NCBI GenBank assembly: GCA_022457155.1
Contig: JAJGOT010000168.1
Location: 124,001-188,000 of the forward strand
Source: Cladopsammia gracilis
Taxonomy: Eukaryota; Cnidaria; Anthozoa; Scleractinia; Dendrophylliidae
Reading direction: 5' to 3'
Length of the DNA: 64,000 nt
Shown piece after piece: positions 55,477 through 64,000 of the stretch. Position numbers and translations under genes: made by a program. Within the stretch, counting starts at the first letter, position 1. Each line of letters opens with the position of its first letter. The notes beneath the pieces were generated by a model. It ran no database searches, was not told the origin of the DNA, and saw only the letters and a list, made by a program, of their open reading frames with translations.

Positions 55477-55792
55477 GAAAAAGAAGTCTTTTTTCTCGTG
55501 TACTAACTTTTTATTAAAATTAATAAGTGATAGGAATACATATCCAGTTTTATAATTAAATGAAAATTAGGCAGTCTGAGAAATGTTTTTAGATTGTTCA
55601 AGTATTAGCCAATGCTCGTGATACTAATTTGTAGAATGAAGAATTAGCGGATAAACCCGTGCGTTCTTGTCATACTTAACAGACGATGGTTAATAAATGA
55701 ATTAGCAGATAAACCCGTGTGTATTTGTTAAGGTATTGTCCTATGTAGCAGGCGCTGGTTTATATATGGCGCGGAGTTTCGAGGTCCCACGT
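55477..55792. other. Intergenic, nothing recognised
   Basis: Contains a diverged short duplication (ATTAGCGGATAAACCCGTGC at 55644, ATTAGCAGATAAACCCGTGT at 55701). No gene. Confidence 0.5.
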
Positions 55793-55960
55793 GAGAGGCC
55801 CGCTTCCCTTTCTTTCGGGCTTGCCCCTCGCGCGCGAGAGGCCCGCTTCCCTTTCTTTTGTGCTAGCCCCTCGCGCACGAGAGGCCCGCTTCCCTTTCTT
55901 TTGGGCTTGCCCCTCGCGCACGAGAGGCCCGCTTTCTTTGTGCTAGCCCCTCGCGGTGCG
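55793..55960 (+). repeat. 43-bp GC-rich minisatellite, about four copies
   Basis: Unit GAGAGGCCCGCTTCCCTTTC then TTTCGGGCTTGCCCCTCGCGCGC, at 55793, 55836, 55879 and 55922 (last copy shortened). The 100-codon open frame across it is an effect of the repeat. Confidence 0.9.
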
Positions 55961-56536
55961 TCCTCGAAGCCTTCTCCAATATGTGAAGTGGCGCCCGCTA
56001 CTTTGGCTATAAAGGGACAGATACCACGCAGCTCTTAAGAACCTGTAATTTCATTGGACCTGGGTATCACGCAGCTCTATTGTTTTCAGGGCTAGGGTCC
56101 ATTCTTGTGTTGTTTGTTCTATTGTTTTCTCAGCAAATCAGGGAAGACCTTGTAAGAGCTGCGTTAGTTGTTATTTAAAAGATGTGTTGTACTGATTTCA
56201 AGTCGAGTTGAACCTCCCTTTATGGACACTTCCAGAGAGGTCAAAGTACACACGTTTGCTCTATATACAACAGACATCTCCGTAATAGGAACACATGGTC
56301 CGTTTGGTGCAGTGTAGCTTGTGAACAGACTCCTTTCTGGGTGTGTAGTATTAAAGAGGTTTAGCTGGACTTGAACCTGAAGTCTGGAAAGCAGTTTCAC
56401 ATGACTTCCGATCAAAGCCATTTCAAAATTTTGCTTTTGTTGTGCAATTGATTAGTTCTTAAGGTTTTCGCTTGTCCTCGAAGCTTGAGCCTTAAAAGCT
56501 TTAGGTTAGCAATTTATTTGGTTAATGATCTCAGGT
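55961..56536. other. Intergenic, nothing recognised
   Basis: No domain in the short open frames; no clear repeat. Confidence 0.45.
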
Positions 56537-57000
56537 GACTTGTCGTCACGTGACCTCGCTTTGTTTCCCTTGCTGATTACCTGTTAATTGGTGCGTTTAA
56601 TATACGTGTCGTCACGTGAGCTCACTTTGTTTCCCTTGCTGATTACCTGTCAATTGATGCGTTTAATATACGTGTCGTCATGTGAGCTCGCTTTGTTTCC
56701 CTTGCTGGTTACCTGTTAATTGGTGCGTTTAATACTAATATACGTGTCGTCATGTGAGCTCGCTTTGTTTCCCTTGCTGGTTACCTGTTAATTGGTGCGT
56801 TTAATATACGTGTCGTCACGTGAGCTCACTTTGTTTCCCTTGCTGATTACCTGTTAATTGGTGCGTTTAATATACGTGTCGTCACGTGAGCTCACTTTGT
56901 TTCCTTTGCGATTACCTGTTAATTGGTGCGTTTAATATACGTGTCGTCATGTGAGCTCGCCTTGTTTCCCTTGCAATTACCTGTTAATTGATGCGTTTGG
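56537..57000 (+). repeat. Tandem repeat, about seven copies of a 66-bp unit with E-boxes
   Basis: Unit GTCGTCACGTGAGCTCACTT, TGTTTCCCTTGCTGATTACC, TGTTAATTGGTGCGTTTAAT, ATACGT. TCACGTGA (a palindromic E-box) is intact in about four copies and TCATGTGA in the others. Confidence 0.9.
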
Positions 57001-57141
57001 ATAACTGATGAATAACTCGATTTTTCTTCTGTGAATGATTGGCCAGAATTTACTGTTTTGGCTTAAGAAACTTATGTAAAAAGGCTCTAAATACTGCTTG
57101 TTCCGTTTTTCTCTTTGATAAACAGTTTGTGGTTAATCATA

Positions 57142-58261
57142 TACCGTGTAGCATAAAATTTTTGCGGGAGTTTTATTTTGCGCATTGGCGATTTCTTGTG
57201 TTTTGCGGGAACAATTTTTTGCGGTTCAAGATGAATTAAATTTCTGCTAGGAATTAATGTTTTCGATTTTCCTGTTCCTGCAGCAGAACATTACATCAAC
57301 TTTTATTACTTGTTGAGTAACGGCACGCTCTACTTAGAAAAATTTCACTTAATTCTATTAAATATTCGAAGGCTGTGATACAGTATATTCTATTACGAGA
57401 ATGGAAAACTTTAGAGCGATTTTCCTCAGACCGTTAAATAGTTAGCACACTAATAGAGGTGAGTAGATCTTATTTCCATTGTTTTCTTTTGTGTCTATTT
57501 GACTATTATACCCTAACTACTAGAAACTGTTTCACGGTTTGAAGAAAATCACTAAAATAGCAAAAAGTAGCAATGTCTGAATACGCTTTATTTGACTGAA
57601 TATGAATACGCTTTATTTGACTGAATATGAATACGCTTTATTTGACTGAATATGAATATGCTTTATTTGACTGAATATGAATACGCTTTATTTGACTGAA
57701 TATGAAAATGCTTTATTTGACTGAATATGAATATGCTTTATTTGACTGAATATGAATATGCTTTATTTGACTGAATATGAATACGCTTTATTTGACTGAA
57801 TATGAATACGCTTTATTTGACTGAATATGAAAATGCTTTATGTGACTGAATATGAATATGCTTTATTTGACTGAATATAAATATGCTTTATTTGACTGAA
57901 TATGAATACGCTTTATTTGACTGAATATGAATATGCTTTATTTCACTGAATATAAATATGCTTTATTTGACTGAATATGAATATGCTTTATTTGACTGAA
58001 TATAAATATGCTTTATTTGACTGAATATGAATACGCTTTATTTGACTGAATATGAAAATGCTTTATGTGACTGAATATGAATATGCTTTATTTGACTGAA
58101 TATGAATACGCTTTATTTGACTGAATATAAATACGCTTTATTTGACTGAAGGTAGTAAATTTTTGCGGAGTATTATTTTGCAAGAGTTTTTTCTGTGGGA
58201 ACTTATCAATCCGCAAAATCCCCAAAAATTAAAACCCGCAAAAGTTTCGTGCCACACGGTA
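57142..58261. mobile_element. TIR element with an internal 25-bp minisatellite
   Basis: The left end TACCGTGTAGCATAAAATTT and the right end (complement of TTTCGTGCCACACGGTA) are inverted repeats; TTTTGCGGG follows in both. Most of the interior is the minisatellite at 57576-58149. Confidence 0.75.
57576..58149 (+). repeat. 25-bp minisatellite, about 23 copies
   Basis: Unit GAATACGCTTTATTTGACTG then AATAT; variants GAATATG, GAAAATG and ATAAATATG are interspersed in runs that suggest block duplications. Confidence 0.95.
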
Positions 58262-59910
58262 CCTAAAGGTATTTGTAGAGGCTAAAGCCCCGTCTACTGT
58301 GGCAACTGTATTTGCTGAAAAGCTGGCGTTTTAGTTTTTATGTGGCAAATAAAAATTGCCACATTCCGATAATTGTCCGTGTGGACGAGACGCCACATAA
58401 AATTATGCATTATAATGCAACAACACGCAACGCGTCGAAAACTAAGAAATTTTGAAAATTAGTTATCAGAGCTCTTGGCGTTGAAGAGCTTGCTGAATGG
58501 TTTATGTGTTTCAATGACACAGATCTTTGACGGCAGAGTATATTCGCTCCTAGCAGGACCTCCCATAACTGCCAGAAAGTTGAAAAAGTACGGTCCATAC
58601 GAAATTCAGTCTACTGGTCCTTGCAAATTTCCTTTATGCCGTCTTTAGTAGCTGTTCCTTGATCCCCAAGACATTTTGGCATAGTTTGGTGAGAATCAGT
58701 TCCTATGGTAACGAGATATGATGTGAAAAATGTAAATGGATACTATATAAAAGTAAAAGTAGCAAAATTTTTAATTTTATCACATTTTAAAACTCTGATA
58801 TAAAAATTTTCAACTTCCACACTGCGAATTTTGAGCAAAATCCAAGATGGCAACCATCATGACCTCCATTTTGGAGACGTCACGGATCCCTAGCAGCACC
58901 CTAACCCATAATATTTACCTAATCGTGTAGAACACATTATAGGCTATCTATTAAAGGTAAAATATTTCCCCAATAATGTAACGCTTTTACTGAAAAACCC
59001 AAGGGAGGTGCAACTACCCCCTCACCCAGCTCCAGCCTTGTACCACGGTGGGGGTATAACTATAAACTATGGTCAGGAGCCGGGTAATCGGCTTCAGGTT
59101 TGCGTGTACGTCCGGCAAGACTTAAAAACATCTCGGCCTAAGAACTTATAATCAACATAGAAGACCTGAATGCCAAGGTTATTGCTAATAACTCAGGAAC
59201 TAATAGAGTGATGGGAAGGCATGGATGCGACATCATGAATGAAAATTGGGAAAAGAAGGTTTGTTAAAATGTGTGCTGTGAAAACCCTTGTCGTCATCAG
59301 GGGATCCGCGAGATCACACATGCGGTGTCCTCCAAATGGTAGAAGTGATAAGGCTTTTGTGTTTCGAAGAAGGGCTTTTCTTACGTATTAAAACGGATAC
59401 TAAACGGATATTCCCGTTAAACGGTAAAGCGTTAGTGTACGTTTTCCCATTCACAGTCTCAAATATCGCACTCAATTGGCATCCGGATCGTCTCTCATCG
59501 TGGAATACAATACTTTGCTTGTCTCTCTATAGATGCTTAAATTTTTATAATTGCTTTTATTCATTCATTCATTTAATTTTCTTATATTTTTCCTTTCTTA
59601 CACCCACGACCCACGACTTTTTAGCCACGATCCACGACCCACGAACATTAGCTACTCCCGGGACCTTTATAGTGCAAGCCCTAAGCACTATGGCACGCCC
59701 CCTCTAGTCCGTTTTTAATGTACGCGCGCATTTGATATTGTATCTTCGTGATTTCTTCCTTGAATCTAAGAACAGCTGACCTTCAACATAGGTCCTGCAC
59801 GCTTTGCTTGCCTATTATGATTCCTCGGTACAATGGATGTGTCCATACACGAAGTAATCACTGTTCATATAGTGGCAACCGCTGACAGGTTTTAAACTTC
59901 AACAATAAAT
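58262..59910. other. Intergenic region upstream of the USP15-like gene
   Basis: No coding gene recognised; the 139-codon frame at 59288-59707 has no domain. 59598-59650 has repeated CCACGACCCACGA words. The last 200 bp before 59911 should contain the promoter of the USP15-like gene, but no TATA box is obvious. Confidence 0.45.
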
Positions 59911-60032
59911 ATGGCGGCTTCAATGGCTTCCGTGTCGCCTTCTGCGGTCAAGTTTTCGCCGTCCGACCTTGAAGCCCAAAAAAGGGAAATTACAGAATGC
60001 AAGAAAAAGCCTTTACGAAAAGGAGATACATG
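59911..60032 (+). CDS. USP15: First coding exon of a USP4/USP15-type ubiquitin-specific protease
   Basis: ATG in a good context (AATAAAT-ATGGCGG) opens 40 codons plus two bases, ending at a strong donor, ATG|GTAAGT. The C-terminal part, DLEAQKREI...LRKGDTW, matches what I recall of the start of the DUSP domain in vertebrate USP15/USP4 (a DLD-Q-R segment followed by LRKGDTW). The Trp codon is split by the intron. These enzymes remove ubiquitin from proteins in cytoplasm and nucleus; the DUSP domain is a protein-interaction module before the Cys-His catalytic core. No further exon is seen before 64000, so the first intron is over 3.9 kb. It could equally be called USP4/11-like, as invertebrates often have a single ancestor of that group. 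Confidence 0.75.
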
Positions 60033-60352
60033 GTAAGTTTGATTGGACAGCTTTTGATTCTGTGTATTTTTACTTTGATTTATGCAAATGAGTACCTTGA
60101 TTTCGCAAAAATATTTTGCGATTTATTGTGATTTATTGTACATTTTTGTTTCTTTGTAAAGTTTATATAAACTTCAGTGAAATACAACTGTGGACAAATC
60201 ATGTCTCGACACATGTGAAGATATCAATGTTATCTTCACTGTGAAGAGTAAATCAATGTCTTCACGTTACATGTAGTTACCATGTTTGCCCATTTTAAAT
60301 GTCAAATGAGCTAAAAGGTGTTGATCTGTAATAATTATTGGAACATTTTCGG
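60033..60352. other. Start of the USP15-like intron 1
   Basis: Intronic; nothing recognised. Confidence 0.5.
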
Positions 60353-60525
60353 CAGGGTTCTCCCTAAATTTCAGCTCAGCAGGTACATAAGGGATTTTTG
60401 CTAAGCGGTAAAGGGAAAACTGTGTGTCTTAAAATTTTCCGGGGGCAAGCGATTACAGGCGGTAATAAGTGCTGCTTCAAGCGGTAAATAATTTTACCGG
60501 TTACCGCCTGATAAGGAGAACCCTG
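60353..60525. mobile_element. MITE of the CAGGGTT type, 6-bp target duplication
   Basis: The ends CAGGGTTCTCC and GGAGAACCCTG are inverted; TTTCGG flanks both sides (60347-60352 and 60526-60531). The interior has inverted GCGGTAA/TTACCG words. Confidence 0.82.
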
Positions 60526-60614
60526 TTTCGGATCTTTCCATTTCAGAAAATGATCGGAAACATCCGTACAAGATGTGCAACCTTCAGTCAGTATTGAGAG
60601 AATTAAAAGAATTA

Positions 60615-62032
60615 TGGTGGTTTCGCCCCGTAGTGAATTCGCCCTGCAACTAAACGAGTTCGCCCCTCAACTGAATGAGTTCACCCCGCACCTTGAACGA
60701 GTTCGCCTCATTGATCGTTATGAGAAACACTGTTAATTTGGCTGAAACGGACGAAACGTGAATATGAAAACATGAATCGTGAAAACTATGCAAACGATGC
60801 TTGGCTCACTTGTGGCCAGCGGCCAGTACCTCATATAATATTACATGATCCAGGCCAGGTTTTTTCAAAGTCGAATAATGCTGATACCAGGTTCAAAGTT
60901 AGCGGATTTTATTTCTCTGTTTAAAAATGTTCTCAAAAGCTCATTTATAGCATTTGTAGCTAGTAGTGAAGATAAGTTAAATTCAAAATTAAAGGGCAAA
61001 AAAACTTTGGAGAATTTTCAATTGTTGAGTTATTTACTGCTTCCAAATTTTAGAAGGATAGTTACTACATAAATGTATTTGATCTAAAAAGTTGAAAATG
61101 TTGTATTTTAAGCAAGTTAATTAAGAAGTAAGTAATTAAGATGTTGGTCATGACTTTTATAAAACCTGGTGGCTCCTAAAGGAGCCGTTTTGTGGAATAC
61201 TTGTAGAGTGCAACGTCGAACGCTCTAGCGCGCTCGACATATGAGAGTTTAATCTTCAGGGTTACAGGATTCAGTCAGACTTCAACTGGGCCGTACAGGT
61301 TGGCACACGCTCGCAGCAGCTGTTTGGCTGTCATCTTCTGCTGCTGATACTTGTCCCAGAGGTTGAAGATTTTCACCTGCATCATTTGATAGGCCTTCTT
61401 CTGGAGCCGTCGTAGTTTCTTCTCTGACACCAGGCGGATTTGAAGGGAAGCAAGTTTGGCTTCCTGGTGAAGCAGCTGTATCAGGAGAAAGAACGGCAGC
61501 TGCGACTTGCCGTGGGCACAGCGATTGAGGCCCTTATGCCACCCTTCCACATCGTTGTTTGTTCTGACTGACTGAAGGTAGACGCACCAACTGGATGGCG
61601 ACCAAGTGGAGCTGCATATCCAGGTGCTGTTCACGTAATCCATGAACCTCTGCAGTGGCTCAGTTGTGGCTTTGCCCTCAATCGCTTGAACATTGGCGCG
61701 ATCTCATCTTCGGGCAGGAAGGGAAGAACCATTACTTTATGCAGCAGTGAGTAGGTACCCGGGTCAGTTGAATAAGCAACTTGCAAGCCAAGTTCTTGCA
61801 CCTAAAACATAAGATTAATTATATTTAATTCAAATATGATATTATTTAAGTCTAATAGCATATCTGGCAGGTAAGTCTAACTCTGGAAGGGAAAAGAATT
61901 AGTTTAGAAAAGAATTATTTTGTTAATCTATTGACTCAACAACGGGGCGAACTCGATCAAATTGCGGGGTGAACTCGTTTAGTTGCGGGGCGAACTCATA
62001 GGGGGTGAATTCACTACTGGGCAAAACCACCA
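60615..62032 (-). mobile_element. MULE-like element with subrepeat terminal inverted repeats
   Basis: Both ends begin TGGTGGTTT (T/C) GCCC and continue for about 100 bp with repeated ACTAAACGAGTTCGCCCC-type words, inverted relative to each other (60615-60715, 61935-62032). A minus-strand transposase remnant lies between. No 9-bp target duplication was found by eye (flanks AAAGAATTA and GTTTCCATA), so the copy may be old or rearranged. Confidence 0.7.
61275..61803 (-). pseudogene. MULE-type transposase C-terminal region, one frameshift
   Basis: Minus strand. From an acceptor-like TTTATGTTTTAG (near 61815-61804) the frame reads VQELGLQVAYSTDPG, then LPFLPEDEIAPMF. A one-base shift near 61655 leads into RFMDYVNSTWI, then RTNNDVEGWHKGLNR (near 61560-61515), and a basic helical tail to the stop. 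RTNN(D/N)VEGWH is a hallmark of the C-terminal half of MULE-type transposases. The DDE catalytic core that should precede it is absent. It lies antisense in the USP15-like intron. Confidence 0.75.
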
Positions 62033-62157
62033 GTTTCCATAAGAAAATAATCCATATGAAATTTATTTTCTTATGTTCAACTCGATATCTCACTCATACA
62101 CTGTGCTCACTTGTGAGAAATTTGGTTGAACACTCGAAGAGAAATTTCATATGACCA
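62033..62157. other. Intronic, nothing recognised
   Basis: No feature seen. Confidence 0.4.
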
Positions 62158-62462
62158 CTTACCTGTGTATTATTACATTTACAATATTATGTTCTGTTTA
62201 TGATTTCTGAGGTTATGTTTACAGTATGTAGCCTTCAACTATCCCTTCACCCCTGTGAAGGGTGGCCTCTGTCACATGGGGTATATGAATATTTTTTAAA
62301 TTTCATATCTCCACTTACCTGTGTATTATGTTCTATTTATGACTTCTGAGGTAATGTTTACAGTGGGCTTCAACTATCCCTTCACCCCTATGAAGGGTGG
62401 CCTCTGTCACATGGATCAGTGTCTGAATATTTTTTAAATTCCATATCTCCACTTACCTGTGT
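62158..62462 (+). repeat. Tandem duplication, unit about 160 bp, two copies
   Basis: ACTTACCTGTGTATTAT, CTTCAACTATCCCTTCACCC and GGGTGGCCTCTGTCACATGG each occur twice in order. A (CTTA)n run follows at 62463-62484. Confidence 0.88.
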
Positions 62463-62585
62463 ACTTACTTACTTACTTACTTATCCTCATCGGGCCCACG
62501 AGGACTCTTGAGGCCGAACTTACCTGTGTATTATGTTCTATTTATGTATGGCCAGTACCTTATGCATGCTCACAACCACATCACC

Positions 62586-62813
62586 ATGGTAGTGGCAGCC
62601 ATGGACAGCTGTTTTGTCCTAGTTAGGACTCATCAGCATGGCATATATAGCCAAGCAGGGTCTCACATAAGATCATCGACCCCACCACTTTACTACCAAA
62701 GTGGATGCATTGAGCATCCCCTTAAGGAAGTCCTAACTAACTACATGTAGCTAGTTAATTAGCCCTTAGTTCTAACTAGGATGAAACAGCTGTCCATGGC
62801 TGCCACTACCAGG
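62586..62813. mobile_element. MITE with TGGTAGTGGCAGCCATGG ends
   Basis: Inverted arms of about 42 bp (TGGTAGTGGCAGCCATGGAC / GTCCATGGCTGCCACTACCA). No coding content. Confidence 0.82.
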
Positions 62814-63208
62814 ATGATATGAATGTACGCATGTGTAAGATATTGGTCATACTGAGGGGATGGTGTTGTGTGTTTTTGCAGTTAGAGTTTGTATAAAATT
62901 ATGACCTTGAGATCATGCACACAAGGAGCATTTTAAGTCAGTGTCATTTGAGGTTGTGTACTTTTGCAGTAAATCATATATCACAATCATATATTTAGGT
63001 TGAATGTAATTAAGTGAGTAACAATATTATTTCTTGCTCTCTGATCAGTATGGTTCAATTAACAGCGTTTTTTTATTTTTTCAATTATTTAAATTAAGAA
63101 TATTCATTTTCCGGTACAGCCATTCCTCAATGTGAGGATTATCGGCTGGGCGGTCAGAAACCTTATTAGAGCAGTTGTCAATTGAGTGTTAAAAGTAATT
63201 ACATAATT
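62814..63208. other. Intronic, nothing recognised
   Basis: AT-rich; no gene or clear repeat. Confidence 0.45.
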
Positions 63209-63795
63209 TTTTTCAAAAATACAACCACACTTTTGATTTTGCGGAACATGTTTCGATGTTTCAAACATCATCATCAGCCATATATAGTGAGTGTTACAAT
63301 AATTTTTAAAAAATAGACGTATATATATATAATACTATTAATACAATGATTATTTGTAATGAAGTGTTCTTTAAAATTATTTAAAATTCAAACTAACCAA
63401 TAACATTATAGCAAAATAAACAAATGACAAAAGAAAAAAAAAACGGTAAAAGTTAAAAATGCAATGATAAACTGACATGATCAACTTGTTTGAAACCCGA
63501 ACTTAACAAACAAGTTGATCATGTCAGTTTATCATAGCATTTTTAACTTTTTCCGTTTTTTTTTTCTTTTGTCATTTGTTTATTTTGCTATAATGTTATT
63601 GGTTAGTTTGAATTTTAAATAATTTTAACGAACACTTCATTACAAATAATCATTGTATTAATAGTATTATATATATATACGTCTATTTTTTAAAAATTAT
63701 TGTAACACTCACTATATATGGCTGATGATGATGTTTGAAACATCGAAACATGTTCCGCAAAATCAAAAGTGTGGTTGTATTTTTGAAAATATTAT
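63209..63795. repeat. Giant near-perfect palindrome with hammerhead-like core motifs
   Basis: Arms of about 285 bp are nearly exact reverse complements around a loop of about 20 bp near 63495-63515. CTGATGA (63722-63728) and GAAA (63745-63748) enclose a 6-bp stem (GATGTT/AACATC) on the plus strand; the mirror copy is on the minus strand (63277-63251). The GATGATGATGTTTGAAACAT context is typical of Penelope-like element ends. Confidence 0.85.
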
Positions 63796-63829
63796 TAACA
63801 CTTGTGCTATCAAGACCATTTGGAAAAAT

Positions 63830-64000
63830 TACATAATTGCTTTGGTTTTGCATTGCTACGCTTTGTGATTGGCTAAAAAAATGTTGCGCCACTTTCTTGA
63901 CCAATCAGAAGTAAAACGAAAACCAATCGTGACTTGCTCGCACATGTTTTCCTGTGCTTGGCGCCGGATACATGTAATTGCTTCAAGCTCTGATTGGTTC
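63830..64000. mobile_element. CCAAT-rich MITE, copy 3, cut by window edge
   Basis: Reverse orientation of the 50865-51118 family: GTGATTGGCTAAAAAAATG, GACCAATCAGAAGTAAAACG, a decayed GGCGCC region near 63960, and GATTGGTTC at the window end. Confidence 0.7.

Noticed and set aside
55736..56038. 100-codon frame rich in Ala/Pro/Arg
   Set aside because: Built from a 43-bp minisatellite; no conserved motif.
59288..59707. 139-codon open frame before the USP15-like exon
   Set aside because: No domain, and its 3' half overlaps a CCACGA repeat; looks like chance.

Overview
The window is animal nuclear DNA. It has spliced genes with GT/AG introns, AT-rich introns, and a dense mix of retroelements (Ty3/Gypsy, DIRS-like, L1-like, Penelope-like), MULE fragments, many short inverted-repeat elements and long tandem arrays. 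The kinase sequence style, the DIRS/Penelope/L1 mixture and the short 'CAGGGTT' and 'GGTAATTCCC' elements fit a cnidarian, most likely an anthozoan such as a stony coral. That identification is an inference, not a database result.

Host genes. (1) A predicted protein-kinase gene on the + strand runs from 1823 to 51776. Four exons join in phase (0, 1, 0): 1823-1978, 27773-27929, 48875-49986 and 51570-51776. They give a 543-residue protein: an unrecognised N-terminal segment, ten 14-residue coiled-coil repeats, and a complete TKL/tyrosine-kinase-like catalytic domain. Its introns of about 25.8 and 20.9 kb hold most of the repeats described here. The end of exon 3, with its splice donor, is tandemly triplicated. 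(2) At 59911-60032 lies the first coding exon of a USP4/USP15-type ubiquitin protease; the rest of that gene lies beyond the window. (3) A possible captured exon (29935-30308, - strand) sits inside an inverted-repeat element.

Layout. 1-1703: tail of a Gypsy element with its 3' LTR, ending 119 bp before the kinase start codon. 2-12.6 kb: intron 1 with MITEs, a Tigger/pogo-like element, a pyrimidine tract and duplicated segments. 12.65-22.8 kb: a large foldback-like structure. Its two arms are opposed arrays of a 64-bp repeat, interrupted by an 8-bp-TSD MITE, a 181-bp-TIR element and a 5'-truncated DIRS-like retrotransposon. 22.8-27.7 kb: tandem repeats and a Penelope-like 3' end. 28-31 kb: a 31-bp minisatellite and a second foldback-like element. 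32.9-37.8 kb: a palindrome and about 62 copies of a 75-bp satellite. 37.8-48.8 kb: a TGACGTCA-rich repeat, two decayed L1-like elements and further repeats. 52-59.8 kb: TIR elements, several carrying internal tandem arrays. 60-64 kb: a MULE-like element with subrepeat TIRs and a long palindrome with hammerhead-like core motifs.

The recurring theme is inverted-repeat elements whose arms or interiors are tandem arrays (12.65, 28.87, 54.65, 57.14 and 60.6 kb). The 12.65-22.8 kb composite is the strongest candidate for something not yet described. Coordinates of repeat boundaries were read by eye and may be off by a few bases.
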